A DNA stretch of 64,000 nt from Diadophis punctatus similis. Its lineage: Eukaryota; Chordata; Lepidosauria; Squamata; Dipsadidae. This document shows, in pieces, positions 1 through 11,457 of the stretch (positions are counted from its first letter, which is position 1; every line of letters begins with the position of its first letter). Where the stretch lies: contig JALIGW010000001.1 in assembly GCA_023053685.1 (NCBI GenBank), positions 70,337,740 to 70,401,739 of the forward strand, read 5' to 3'. A program made the translations under genes and the position numbers. The notes beneath the pieces are model-generated. The model saw nothing but the letters and a program-made list of their open reading frames with translations. It was not told the origin of the DNA and did not search any database.

Positions 1-1350
1 GCGATTTCCCACCCACCCCCCATCCCCAGAAAATGGGGAGGGAGGTGTCCTATGCATACCCGTCCCCAAGGAGTCCAGATGAGTGATAATAACTCTCTTC
101 TCTTTCTTTCCACCCGCCCCTTACTTCCTTCGCCCGAGTCAGGACTGACTGTAGCTACCCTTGGAGGAAAGGCATCCGAGGTATTGCGCCAAACCCCAAA
201 CCGCTACCCAAGAGGCTCTCGAGCAACGAAACGGAGCCTGCAAAAGTTCTCTACAGGTACCGGGAGTCTTGCGGCTCTAGGGGAAGCAACCTGCCCGGAT
301 TTCTTTCACGCAATTTTCTGATGACGGAGCAGACCTGCCTGATTGATATACACCAACTGCACCTTGATTGGAAACATTCCGCTTAACAGGCGGCTTAGAT
401 CCGCTTGCCAGGCTATGAGAGGCTACCCTTTTGTGTTTAAAAAACAAAATCCCCCCAAAACCGCAGACAGGTCTCTCAAGCATCCTTGTGCGCCCTGACC
501 CGAGGACAAACTTACCCCATATTTCCTGTTTCGGGTGGTGACTGCAATTCTCTCTTTATTCCCAGCCACCGAATTCATGGTGATCTTTGTGCACGCGGGA
601 GAATGCCTTGAAAATTTATATCCAATGGGGAATCTCCAAATCCAATAAAAGGTTCACACCGGCTGGAATCAATTGTGCGGAGGTGCTCTTTTTTTTTTCT
701 TCCCTGCTCCCCTTTCTCTTCCCCCAAAATCCTTGAGCCCCCCCCAAAAAAGCCGGACCAAACCTCAGACCACCAGAACGAGGGTCCGCGAGAATGTCTT
801 TGCTTCAGATCCTTTTTTTGTCTTCATTGTCTTCTATCTCGTTTGGCTTTCTTTGCGCAGAAATCCAAAGGGTCAGCATTTTCCCTTCCCGATCGCCAAC
901 GCCAGTTGGCCCCCTATAACCATTGGCCATCCAAGGTAGTAGGTTTTTAGGAAAGGCGAGAGGAGCGAGAGAGCTTTGGGTGTTCCTCCAAGCGGAGACT
1001 GCTCCGCGATTTTGCAGTGCGGTAACTTGTTTCCTTCGCCAGCCTTTGCAACGGAGTTAGAAGAAATCGTCCAAAAAAAAAAAACAAAAAAAAAAATCTC
1101 GGGATCCAGACTCTGGGAGGAGCCTCCGAGTTCCTTGCAGCCAATATCTTTCTGCCCGTTTTTGCCTGACAGTTTTTTGTAAAAGGGAAAGAGAAAGAGC
1201 ACTGGCTAAGCTACGCAGCACGCCTGGAGCCGTGGAGGAGCTGCAAAAGCAATGCCTTCAACGGCTCGCTTTGAAGGCTAAGGCAAGCGGGACCGGCGCG
1301 TAACTGCAGGCGGCTTTGCTACTGTTGCTTGACCTAGAGAGAGAATTGAT
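1..1350. other. Repeat-poor, CpG-containing flank; no gene identified
   Basis: No transposon ends or coding exon could be recognised here, and base composition is more GC- and CpG-rich than the following intergenic DNA. Short frames on both strands look like chance. It could be the 5' flank or untranslated part of a neighbouring gene. In human, KIF26B follows EFCAB2, which would place its 5' end at or left of this edge on the minus strand. No KIF26B coding sequence is seen, so that link is synteny-based inference only. Confidence 0.3.
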
Positions 1351-2548
1351 TTGCAGCATCGCTTCAGTGGCATTGGGGATTTAAAACATTTTTTTTTAAA
1401 AAAACACACACACACGCCTCCCTCTTTAAGATGAGGAGATGTCCTTGTCTCCATCAAAACAGCTGTGCGTAGTTAATATTCGGAAGAGCTCTTAAATAAG
1501 ATTGTAGGTCTTGTTTGAGTTCTGCAAGCTTGGAAGAAGTAGGCAGCAGCGGCTGACACACCTGGTGAGAGTCTCCTGTCAACGCTCTCTTTTATATGGT
1601 AGTGGATGCTGTGTTATTTTGGAAGTAGACGAAGACAGTTACCAAGAAAACTTGCAAAATCTTAAATATGGGGCTTTGTCCCTTTTGTTTTACTCATCTG
1701 ATCTAAGCAGAATTTCCACAGGCTTTTTTTCCCCCCTGTAAACTATAAAAGACAATTGTATTTCTGCACAGTTGGGCGAATGTGCTGCTTCAGTTAGGGC
1801 AGATTAGAAAGTATTTTTGAAATTGTTCCTACATAGCTTTCTCTCTCCCTACCCTTTCATAACATCCTGATCTCTAACTGGAGTGTGTGGAGGGGGGGAA
1901 CCATTCTGTTAACCAATGGCCATTTTGATGGCAAACGGATCCAGATGGAGGCAACCCATCTTACCAAGATATCTTCAAATATTTTGCAATGCATTTTCTT
2001 TGTTCTGGATCCAGGTTATAATCAAGTATAATTTTGGCTGTGTGAACATTAAGAGAGCCATGGATAAGAAAATAGGCCTAGAGACAGAGGGAGGGACGCC
2101 CTGCAAGACACAGCATTTCTGCCTATGCAGACTTTCCCCTTATGTAGACATAGGGTGAAATTCACATTCCATTATGTGCAATCATGAGAAAGAGAAAAAC
2201 GTGTGAAAATTCAGAAGCCACACAAAGCTTGATATTCTCAATTTATTTTCTCCACCAAATCTGCATGGAATTCTAATAGCCTTGGGTAAATGGGGATGAT
2301 GAGTTGGCTTCCAGCCTAACCTCTCCTGTTAAGGTTGTGAAATATGTGGTGCATTTTATTTTTTTTCCATACATCATCAAAGCCTTTAGGCCCATCTATG
2401 CATTCCAGTGGCCACATGGAAAATATCTGAAATTGCTCCATCTGGCACCTGTTATAATATTAATGCTTAGCATTTATATCCCTTTAGTTTTCATTGTTTC
2501 AGTGAATATTATGGCAACCTGATGCGTTCCTTGTGTTTTTGATGTAAT
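1351..2548. other. Intergenic, nothing recognised
   Basis: AT-rich sequence with a short CA run near 1405. No repeat ends, exon-like frames or structured elements were recognised. Confidence 0.4.
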
Positions 2549-2782
2549 AGCAATAGCAATAGCACTTTACTTATATACCGCTTCATAGTGCTTTACAGCC
2601 CTCTCTAAGCGGTTTACAAAGTTCAGCATATTGCCCCCAACAATCTGGGTCATCATTTTACCGACCTCGGAAGGATGGAAGGCTGAGTCAACCTTGAGCC
2701 TAGTGAGATTTGAACAGCTGAACTGCTGAACTAGCAGTCAGCCTGCAGTCGCAGCATTTAACCACTGCACCACTTCAGCTCT
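2549..2782 (-). mobile_element. tRNA-derived squamate SINE
   Basis: Read on the minus strand it starts with a tRNA-like A box (gtgcagtggttaaatgc) and B box (gttcaaatctc). The body has the phrase ttgttgggggcaatatgctg, and it ends in a (tgctat)n tail at 2549-2570. The same consensus recurs at 39246-39478 and, truncated, at 50527-50638. The tRNA-like head is an internal pol III promoter remnant, not a functional tRNA. Confidence 0.85.
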
Positions 2783-2824
2783 GTAACTCCCAATCTCTTG
2801 CTAATGATCATCATTAGGTTAGAC

Positions 2825-2921
2825 CACGGGTATCGCAATGTGTTTTCCCTTCGTGGAGCTGGGGTGGGTGTGGCCTGTGCATGACACATCTGGCCAGTGG
2901 GCTGCCAGTTTGACATCCCTG
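2825..2921. mobile_element. Short hAT-type MITE (97 bp)
   Basis: Ends cacgggtatc / gacatccctg are diverged copies of a CAGGGGTGTC-type inverted terminus. It is flanked by the 8-bp repeats ggttagac (2817-2824) and ggttagaa (2922-2929), matching 7 of 8. The central TA fits the nnnTAnnn target pattern. Confidence 0.6.
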
Positions 2922-2929
2922 GGTTAGAA

Positions 2930-3864
2930 GAATGAAAGTTGACATCCAATATATCTGAAAGACCCTTACATTTCCTACAAGTAGATTAAGAGAGGGTTTG
3001 CAAGCTGCCGAGATCATAGCAGATGCAATTTGAGCCATAGATTTTCTACTTCAGCACTGGGACTCCTAGTATTACAGTAGATATCCCATGTTATTGGGTA
3101 GGCAGTTCTGAGGAATCAATTCACTGGGAATGAGGCTGATTTTTCCGCGAAGAAAAAATGGAATTTCTTTTGGCATATTTGAACGGCTATCAGACAAGCA
3201 AAATCCATGGTTTATTAAATAGTGGCCTAAATGTGTAGAGCAATCTTAGCAATCTTAGACGACGGTTGTTCAATTCTGTATAAATATATATTATATTGTA
3301 ATGAGACATATAAAGGTCGAACTGTTTCCTACACAAATGACTCAACCAGTCTTTCCCAAAACTTTTGTTAAATCTGGGAAATACATAGAGCAAATAGAAA
3401 TTGCTATTCCTTAAAGTTAGAACTGTAGATGAAGTTGACAAGTAATAGGACTGAGCTATGTACCAATAACATCTTCATTCATTGCCACTGTGTGAGTGTG
3501 GCTGTACTTAATCAATTTTTTATCAATAGACAGTAGATTGGATTTCAGAATTCCCAGACAGCACTGGATCTTTCAGAGATACTCAGTGTTATGGTATTTA
3601 TACTCTTGATTCAGCTCCTTGGAAGCCTTAGTCTGGCTTACGCTTTAAGTTAAAAATAGACTCAAGTGGGCCTTGAGCTGTTCAGCTGCAATAATATAAA
3701 GTGCAGCAACAGACATACACATTGTAATTCTTGAACAAAAAAAAGGGATTTTCTGTAACTGATCCTAGAACCAAAGAACCTTAGCTTAGTCATCGTGGAT
3801 TTGCTGCGTAGATTGCTCTAGAAGCCACCAGCAAAATACAGCCAGAAACCTTGCCTGCACGTTG
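2930..3864. other. Intergenic, nothing recognised
   Basis: AT-rich DNA without recognisable repeat ends or coding potential. Confidence 0.4.
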
Positions 3865-3872
3865 GTATACGG

Positions 3873-4226
3873 CAGGGGTGGGATCCTACCGGTGCGGTCC
3901 AGTGCGGAGCTCCGGTAGGGACCCGCCGATACCCCAATATGCGCGTGACTGCTCCGGTACCGTCTCCACCGGGCAGTCGCACGTGTCGCCATCTCTTTTC
4001 TGTGAATTTTCAGGAGATTTTGCTTCTGCGCATGCGCGGAAGTAAAATCACGCCAAAATCTCGTGCGCACGCGCGTCCCCTCATGAGATTTCGGCGCGAT
4101 TTTGCTTCCGCACATGCGCAGAAGCAAAATCGCGCGAGGGGGCGTGCGTAGCGTGCGCGCGCGCGACAAAGCACGAAGGACCGCGGAGCAGCGCACCGGT
4201 CTGGGTAAGTGAGCATCTCACCCCTG
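3873..4226. mobile_element. hAT MITE, CAGGGGTGGG family (354 bp)
   Basis: Begins caggggtgggatcc and ends catctcacccctg, with a perfect 8-bp TSD gtatacgg at 3865-3872 and 4227-4234. The interior is GC-rich with tctgcgcatgcgcgg-type blocks (NRF1-like) and alternating gcgcgc. Frames through it are low-complexity Ala/Arg/Ser and not considered coding. Confidence 0.85.
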
Positions 4227-4257
4227 GTATACGGTATGCCAAGTTGTAACCCTAACC

Positions 4258-4827
4258 CAGTGCTTCTCAATTATTTTCTGTTACGCCTCCCCTAGGAAGA
4301 AGTAAACATTTCACATACACCCCAACTCTCCGCCGGGATGGTTGTTTGCAATATTCGGCACGTTTTCGCTGAAAAAACTCAAGCGGCTTATCAGCGTGAT
4401 TGGGGTGTAATGTGTTTAAGTGACGCCTTAATTTATTTGGCTTCATGCTGTCCGCTGCCAACATTTTTAGACACAGTAAACATACCGGTCTTTCCTCGTC
4501 TCCCACCGTAGTCACAGTGAAGCCAAGCGCTACATACGCTTCGTCATATTTCCTCGTCTTAGCTTTCAGGAGACTTACGTTTGTCTCATTATCTCTGTCT
4601 CTCTCCTCCTTTCTTTTCATCCCTGTTAAATATTTTTCCATGGTGTCTCTTAAGGGTTTGTTATCTGCACTTCATACCTCCTGCTCTGTGCTGTGTGCTA
4701 TTGTTCGGTGCAAAAAACCCCTACTCCCTGCAGCAAAAAAAAGCACGTTCCCCCGGGGTCATGCACCCCCCCTGGCATCGCTCCTCGCCCCCCCAGGGGG
4801 GCCTGCCCCACTATTTGAGAAGCACCA
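4258..4827 (-). mobile_element. Internally deleted hAT element
   Basis: Inverted ends cagtgcttctcaa (4258) and ttgagaagcac (near 4814-4825) bracket 570 bp. The interior retains the 5' part of a hAT transposase on the minus strand, then jumps to the terminal region, so most of the transposase is gone. A convincing 8-bp TSD was not found, so the right boundary is uncertain by a few bases. Confidence 0.65.
4330..4641 (-). pseudogene. hAT transposase N-terminal fragment with BED zinc finger
   Basis: An open minus-strand frame starts MEKYLTGMKRKEERD at 4641. It contains YVALGFTVT followed by a BED-finger-like C-x2-C (PVCLLC) and an H-x4-H pair (RHLNTLH), then HADKPLEFFQRKRAEY. This is the DNA-binding start of ZBED5/SCAND3-like hAT transposases. 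After about 100 residues the frame runs into the element's terminal sequence, so the catalytic core is missing. It is a deletion relic. Expression as a free BED-finger protein is possible but unsupported. Confidence 0.7.
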
Positions 4828-5707
4828 TAGAAAACCAGGAATGAGATTATATTGAATGTAAAAGTTGACTTCTGAATGTGTGTGTTTATGGGGTTATTGT
4901 TCTGTTTATTTGAAATATTTATGTCCTGCCCACTTTGCAGAAACTGTAGCAAATCTGAATCTATGAAAGCAAGATGAATCCCTAAAGCAAGTTAATTAAA
5001 AAGACAGAATGATAAGCGCAGTCATAAAGTGATATCTCTAATAGGCAAACAGGAGGCACGATCAGTCTGTGTGTAACTAAGTCCTGAATGTGAGTGTGAA
5101 AAACCAGTTTGTCATTTGGTTATGAAAAACAGGTAATATCTAGCCACCATCTAGGAGGGGTCTCTTTACAACCCATATTGCATACATCTCCCAGCCTTTG
5201 GTTGGTTCTTTATCTGCCCTTCCTGGACCCTGTGAAAAGTGATAATGAAATAGATCCAAAAAGGGGGTTGCATTCACACTCAAAATTGAAGCATTTTGCC
5301 CTGAATCCTGTATATGGGCCTCTTGTCATGATTACGACTTTGGTATCCTGTCTGACTGTGACTGACTATTGACGCATCTTTTCAAAATTTGAAACTTAAA
5401 AGAATGGGTGTCCTAACATAGGCATGATGTGGTTTTAAAAAAACAAAGACTCTCCAAAACAATAAGAAATACCAAACTACCAATAAGTCTGATACAGTAT
5501 AGCATTGCACGGTTTGCAGTGTTATATGACCCATTGTGACCTTTAGCCCCCATCTCCATCCCAGAAAAATGTTAAATATGCCCCTCAACATCCAAACATT
5601 GCCCAGTTCAGTAAGTGAGTTGGACTGAATGCAGAATACAAGAGCATCCCCTAGTGGAGACTGAAGGATAACAATGCAAGAGGCAAAAAGTGAGCTAAAA
5701 GGCAGTA
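4828..5707. other. Intergenic, nothing recognised
   Basis: AT-rich sequence lacking recognisable repeats or exons. Confidence 0.4.
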
Positions 5708-6082
5708 CAGGTAGTCCTCAACGGCCACAACTGAGCCCAAAATTTATGTTGCTAAGTGAGAAATTTGTTAAGTGAGTTTTGTCCCATTTTACGACTTTGC
5801 TCGCCCCATTTGTTAAGTGAATCACTGCAGTTCTTAAATTAGTAACATCAAGTGAATCTGGTTTCCCCATTGACTTTGCTTGTCAGAAGGTTGCAAAAGA
5901 TGATCTCATGACCCTGGGACGCTACAACTGTCATAAATGTGAGTCAGTTGTCAAGCATCCGAATGTAAATTATGTGACCACTGGGATGCTGCAATGGTCA
6001 TGTATGAAAAATTGTCAATTTTCAGTGCCATTGTAATTTCAAACGGTCACTAAATGAACTGCTGTAAGTTGAGGACTACCTG
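5708..6082. mobile_element. TA-duplicating MITE, CAGGTAGTCCTC family
   Basis: Starts caggtagtcctca and ends tgaggactacctg, about 375 bp. The interior has the phrases ttgttaagtgagttttg and ccattgactttgcttgtcag. Eight or more copies occur in the window, most flanked by TA. The CAG-type ends plus TA duplication fit the Tc1/mariner superfamily (pogo/Tigger-like), which is an inference because no transposase copy is present. Confidence 0.75.
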
Positions 6083-6119
6083 CGTATCAGTTCACCCTTC
6101 CCTTTACATCGCCATGGCA

Positions 6120-7072
6120 CAGTGGTGGGTTCTAACTTACTTCACCCCAGTTCACTTCCTCCCACACTGTCTGGGCGTGCGTGCATTGCGCGCATGCGCA
6201 GTGCCTAAAACCAAGTTTCTGCGCATGCGCAGAAGCAACAAAACAACTGCGCATGCGCAGAAGCCAAAAACAACTTCTGCATGTGCGCAGAAGCCAAAAA
6301 CAAAATGGCAGCACCTATGGTGCCGCCATTAGAGCCAGTTCAGGGGCGTGGCCAACCGGCGATCGCTCCAGCGAGCGGGGGGAAATTCCTGCTACCCGTT
6401 CTATAGGTTCTATATAGGTTCTATATATGAATGTAAACATGCTCGTGAAGAAGGCTCAGAAGAGGTTGTACTTCCTGAGAATGCTCAGGAAGATAAATCT
6501 ATCTCAGCATCTACTGTTGTCCTACTATCGCAGCACCATTGAGAGAGTCCTGACATATGGAAGCAGCTCTGCAGCAGACAAAAAAGCTCTACAGAAAATA
6601 ATTACAACTGTCCAGAATATAATTGGGCTCCAGCTACCAGCCCTGGACGATATCTCTGCATCTCGCTGTTCTAGGAAGTTGCACAATATTCTCAGAGAGA
6701 CTTCTCATCGTGATTACAAACTTTTTGAACTGTTGCCTCTGGCAGAAGATACAGAACAATTAAAACTCGGACCACATGCTTTCTGAATAGTTTTTAATCC
6801 CAGAGCTATAATTGCACTTAATAATGAATTGAAGAGTCACCATCAGTGAGCTGTTGGATAGTATTACTTGGTCTGTTGTGTGGATGTTTGGGTGGTTCAG
6901 GGTGGGGAATTTGTGGTGGGTGGGGCATGTTTTAGGGATTGCTATGTGTGTTGGGACTGGTCTTGAAGCGTTATGTGAATTTTGTTGTATGGGTGTACTG
7001 TGTATATACGTACAATGACAATAAATTATTATTATTATAGAACCGGTCCGAACCAGGAGCAACCCACTTCTG
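6120..7072. mobile_element. hAT MITE of the GGTGGGTTC family, split by an L2 insertion
   Basis: Left end cagtggtgggttc, right end gcaacccacttctg, with a perfect 8-bp TSD ccatggca at 6112-6119 and 7073-7080. The left part carries two exact TGCGCATGCGCA palindromes (6220-6231, 6248-6259) plus a third, near match around 6190. A 0.6-kb L2 LINE end sits inside it, so the MITE is the older insertion or it moved with its passenger. Confidence 0.85.
6428..7038 (+). mobile_element. L2-clade LINE 3' end (ORF2 C-terminus plus tail)
   Basis: The frame 6427-6786 reads KKAQKRLYFLRMLRKI..YYRSTIERVLTYG..HNILRE..HRDYKLFELLP, the typical C-terminal segment of L2-type reverse transcriptase ORFs. It ends ahead of a roughly 250-bp 3' UTR and the L2-like terminus gtacaatgacaataaattattattattat. 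It is 5'-truncated and lies in a hAT MITE. It has no host function. Confidence 0.8.
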
Positions 7073-7080
7073 CCATGGCA

Positions 7081-7886
7081 CCCTCTGTATGGTCTGGAAA
7101 AATCTCCAAACGCTAGAGCAGATTTTGGTTTAAGTAGGACAATTTCTACAATCACTCCTTACACCTCATGCAACTAACAGTGAAACTCAACTCTTCAAAA
7201 TCTCCCCTCCCCCTCTCCAAATGAAGGGACTTTCCCAGGATGATTTTGCTGATTCATCCCATCCTTGTTTTTTTTCTTGTTAATAGCTGAGATTGGGATA
7301 GTTTGATGTAACAGGGGAAAAGCTAAGTTAGTGTTGTGGTCTGCCCCTCTTCTAGTGCAATCACTGAGGGAAAGTGGGGGTGCATGTGCCATGTGTAGTA
7401 TGGTATATAGCCTTAATTGGCTTGGATCAGCACTTCTCATGAAGAACAGGCAGGCTTGCATTGTTCTTCATCAGCCCTTTAATTAGCACACAGTTAGATG
7501 CCCCTGCCAAACTGCATCTGCTGTGTTAGGGATCGTCAGATTGTGTGCAATGGTATGCTTAGTCATGGGAGATTAGAGACATATGAGAATCAAAGGGGGG
7601 TAGGCAACAGATTGGCCAGCTTGCTTGTAAATTCCAATTTGCAGAATGCTGCCTTGTTACACACCAGGAAGCATAAGAACAGTAACATCTTGCTGTCCGT
7701 TCCCCCTGAAAGTTTGCCCACAAGGAACAGTAAGGATTCATGACTCCAGTTCAAACATGGTCAATCAGGCAATATTTTCCAGTTGGCTAGTAGAGCAAAA
7801 AGCATAAAGTAAAACCTATTTAAATACCAGGTAGATTCCCTCATTCAGAAAAGACAAATGCTTGAGGGGAATGAAGCATCTGTCTG

Positions 7887-7889
<3 letters not shown>
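7081..7889. other. Intergenic, nothing recognised
   Basis: Ordinary AT-rich DNA, no repeat ends or exons seen. Confidence 0.4.

Positions 7890-7934
<45 letters not shown>
7890..7934. repeat. (CA)n microsatellite
   Basis: About 22 uninterrupted CA units. Confidence 0.95.
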
Positions 7935-7939
<5 letters not shown>

Positions 7940-8560
7940 GAAAACACCACCCAACGATGAGGTTTTCTAAAAACCATTAATTATAAAAAACGTTAATTAT
8001 AGGACTCCATTGGGTAAATTTTGCAAAGTTCTGGGGGTGTAGTGAACCCAAGTTTATCTAACTGAAAATTGTAAGATCATTTACCATCTGTTTAGCTTAA
8101 TAAGGAAAACCAAAAGAGAAGCTATAGTGACTTTAACCAGAATACTTTCAAGTGTCACATTACTTAATCAATAGTATTCTAGCTGTCAATTTTGCCTAAA
8201 ATGCACCATTTTAACCATTGTTTGAAACTTCTCTTGGATGGACCCTTCTGTACATCCTTGTTGTAATCTGTAACCAATTTGTTTCCATGCCAACAGCAGC
8301 CACAACAGGTAGTGTACTGTACTAGATTAGAGAGCCTCGGTCTGATGATTTGTGATAATACTCTATTGATACTCCTTGGAGCTGCTTCCAATGGCAAAGT
8401 ATAACAACCTTAATGTGCAGACTAGATGTCCATCAGGGCAAGAGTTCAGAAGTGCTGATAATGTAGCATTGGTTTTCAGCCAATAAAAATAACTGAATAA
8501 GTTTTTTATTTGTGCAACCACTTTTGATCATAATATTTTTTAAAAAAAATCAAGGCAGGT
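7935..8560. other. Intergenic, nothing recognised
   Basis: AT-rich, no recognised elements. Confidence 0.4.
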
Positions 8561-8900
8561 TATTTATTTATTTTATTTATTAAATATGCTGGCTTTATTA
8601 CTTTACAAGTAACTCAAGGCCGCAAACCTATATAATACTCCTTTCTCCTCTTATTTTCCCCACAACCACAACCCTGTGAGGTGGGTTGGGCTGAGAGAGA
8701 GTGACTAGCCCAGGGGTAGGCAAAGTTGGCTCTTCTATGACTCATGGACTTCAACTCCCAGAATTTCTGAGCCAATCATGCTAGCTTAGGAATTCTGGGA
8801 TTTGAAGTCCACGAGCCCAAAGTCACCCAGACAGCTTTCGTGTTGAAGATGGGACTGGAACTCACAGACTCCTAGTTTCTATACCAACACCTTAAAAAAC
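8561..8900 (-). mobile_element. tRNA-derived SINE, interrupted by a small MITE
   Basis: On the minus strand it has the phrases aactcacagactcc, gtcacccagacagctttc and cccaacccacctcacaggg, the body of a common amniote/squamate tRNA-SINE, with an A/T-rich tail at 8561-8590. At about 8711-8816 it is split by an inverted-repeat MITE (aggggtaggcaaagttggc with gacttcaactcccagaatt arms). Confidence 0.6.
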
Positions 8901-9016
8901 GAACTAGTAGAATTAATGAAATCAAAGAAAAAAATAACTCTGAAAAGTATATGAATTTGAAATGGTCAGATTTTATTTATAGTTTTTTTTATTTAGTACC
9001 CTTTTGCCAGAACCTA

Positions 9017-9499
9017 CTGTATTTTTCGGAGTATAAGACGCACCGGAGTATAAGACGCACCTTAGTTTTTGGGGAGGAAAATAGGGGAAAACAATCTGCC
9101 TACCAGGTATTCATCTGGCTAGCATTCTTAGTCTGGTCAGCTTCAGCACATTATTTTATCCCCTGGTTAGGACTTAAAAAAACCTTCTTCTGAGAGAGTA
9201 ACAATGAAAGAGCCTGCAAGCCAGTAAGAGCTGGGAAGATAGTTAGCACCTGGTTAGGGCTAGAAAAAAACTTATTCGGAGCAAGTAGAGCAATGAAAAA
9301 AAATTCTGCAAAGACTTAGGGCTGGAAAAACATTCTTTGGAGAGAGTAACAATGAAAAAGCCTGCAAGGTAGGAGCTGGGAAGATCTGTTAGCACCTAGT
9401 TAGGGCTGGGGAAAAAAGCTACGTTTGAAGTATAAGACGCACCCATTTCAGCCACTTTTAGGGAGGAAAAAGGTGTGTCTTATACTCCGAAAAATACGG
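9017..9499. mobile_element. TA-duplicating MITE, CCGTATTTTTCGGAGTATAAG family
   Basis: Left end ctgtatttttcggagtataagac and right end cttatactccgaaaaatacgg are inverted repeats flanked by TA (9015-9016, 9500-9501). Internal gtataagacgcacc blocks and ttagcacctggttagggct-like units are repeated about three times. The same family occurs at 29870-31582 and, diverged, at 60251-60665. Tc1/mariner affiliation is inferred from the TA duplication. Confidence 0.8.
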
Positions 9500-9501
9500 T
9501 A

Positions 9502-10661
9502 GTTTGCATGATAATGTGGCCCAGCTTCCAATTCACCAACATATAGTGGGGGTGTGTGCAAAGGAGACCTCTAATGTTATTTTGATATTTTTCCATTCAC
9601 AAGAAAGACAAGTTATTGTAATGGGCACCAAGGTGTAATGTATGACAGCTGTGACACAGCTTCTGTGTACTGCATAGTTGTATGTTCTTCAAGACTCTAG
9701 AATGAGTGCAAATGAATTTTTATGGAGCAGTTCTTCAAATACCCTAAGGTGTTTTGAATGTCTTTCTATGCACTGAGTTGGGACTGAGATTGATGGAGGC
9801 TCAGGAGCGGATCCTTACTTTCAATTATGGTTAAAATTAATTTTCTGTAAGCTTTTAACTCCCTTGGTTCTTCAAAATAATTATTGATCCATTTGGCAAA
9901 AAAAAAAAAAACCCTGGAAACTGCGAATATGGGCTCGCTCCTGAATTTGTGATCGTCATGCTGTACTGCAAGGTTAAAGTAATAATGAGAAAAAAATATA
10001 ATGAATATTAATTGTCAAAGAGTTTGGAATATGATTATCATTTCATTAACTAAGTATGATTTGATTAATGTGGAAAAAAGTAATGTGCCTTAAAAATATC
10101 GCTCCGATTTAATGGATTCTAGTCATTGGAAGGGTTTTATTTTGGTTCTTTTTCATACTTTGCTCTCTGCCATTTGCTCAGTCAATAAGATTCTGCTTCT
10201 AAAGAGCATTTCCTCAAATTGATCAGGGTAAGTTAAAACATGACATCGTAGCCTATGAACCTTTGCGTAACTTACTTTTTATCTTTAAAAAACTCCATAA
10301 AGTATTTACTACCTCTCAGTTGCTTAGGATTCCAGACAGATGAGGTGGATTTTGCTTATGTCTTTTGTTCGGTCAGAGTCCAGCATGAACCATGTACTTG
10401 TATGAGTAAAAAACTGTTCAAGAGCCTTTTCTATTTGCCATACATGGTTGGAGTCAATGGTTTTTTTTACTGTTTTATTTTACCTTATAGTTCCATATCT
10501 ATTCATTTTCTCAGTTGTTTTAATTTTGTAGTTTGCTTGCTCTATGGTTGTAAGACAATTACGGTATCAGATAAAGCAGCTTCAGTTATTTTAATTGTAT
10601 TTATCAAAAAGTCATCAGGATACAAATCTCAAGATTATATTCACAGAACTGTGATATAATC
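9502..10661. other. Intergenic, nothing recognised
   Basis: A frame at 10255-10659 is long but hydrophobic and AT-driven, with no recognisable domain. No repeat ends seen. Confidence 0.35.
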
Positions 10662-10669
10662 CTCTAGGG

Positions 10670-10761
10670 CAGTGTTTCTCAATCTTAGCAATTTTAAGAT
10701 GTGTGAACATCAGTTAGTTGAAGTCTGTACACCTTAAAGTTGCCAAGGTTGAGAAATACTG
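10670..10761. mobile_element. Short hAT MITE (92 bp)
   Basis: Inverted ends cagtgtttctcaatctt / aaggttgagaaatactg, flanked by ctctaggg and ctctagga (7 of 8), with a central TA. It belongs to the group whose arms carry gacttcaactcccagaatt. Confidence 0.75.
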
Positions 10762-10912
10762 CTCTAGGACTACAGAGAAGAGTGTGTATGTGTGTGTATG
10801 TGTATATGTATATGGGAGGTCTATCTATTGTTGCATAATAATCTGGGCTGCTTTCCACTCATCTACAGGAGTTTAGGAACTGTTTCTCCATACTGCAACT
10901 ACATACAGGCAG

Positions 10913-11180
10913 CAGCGGTGAAATGCTCCCGGTTCGGGCGGGCCGGTCGGTCGTCGTAGAGCCGATAGTGATCGCAGCGCGAGGCGTCCCCCACCCGCTG
11001 GGATGCCGCCATTTGGGTTCTTTTACCCTCTGCGCATGCGCAAAGCGTTCTGCTCATGCACAGAGGGTAAAAGAACCCAAATGGCAGTGTCCCGGTGGGT
11101 GGGGGAAGCCTTGCGCTGCGATCGCTATCGGCTCTATGACGACTGACTGGCCCGCCCAAACCGGGAGCATTTCACCCCTG
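10913..11180. mobile_element. Fold-back hAT MITE (268 bp)
   Basis: Starts cagcggtgaaatgctcccgg and ends gggagcatttcacccctg, with a perfect TSD acaggcag (10905-10912, 11181-11188). The two halves are near-complete inverted repeats meeting at about 11045, so it could form a roughly 125-bp hairpin. It carries TGCGCATGCGCA at 11031-11042. Confidence 0.85.
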
Positions 11181-11317
11181 ACAGGCAGTCCTTGACTTAC
11201 AATGATTCATTTAGTGACTGTTCAAAGTTACAATGGCACTGAAAAAGGTGACTTATGACCATTTTTCAAGTTACAATCTTTGCAGCATCCCCATGATCAT
11301 GTGATCAACATTCAGAT

Positions 11318-11457
11318 CCGTAGTGGGTTCTAAAATCCGTTGCTACTGGTTCGCGCACTCGCATGTGCAGAAGCATCCTGGGCGGGTGGGCAGAGCCTGC
11401 CCCCGCCGCCGCTACCGGTTCACAGAACTGGGCCGAACCGGGAGCAACCGACCGCTG
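11318..11457. mobile_element. hAT MITE, GGTGGGTTC family (140 bp)
   Basis: Left end cgtagtgggttct, right end gcaaccgaccgctg, TSD attcagat on both sides (11310-11317, 11458-11465). It is nested in the TA-type MITE. Confidence 0.75.

Noticed and set aside
10255..10659. 134-codon hydrophobic frame
   Set aside because: Composition of AT-rich DNA; no signal peptide plus domain pattern I could defend.
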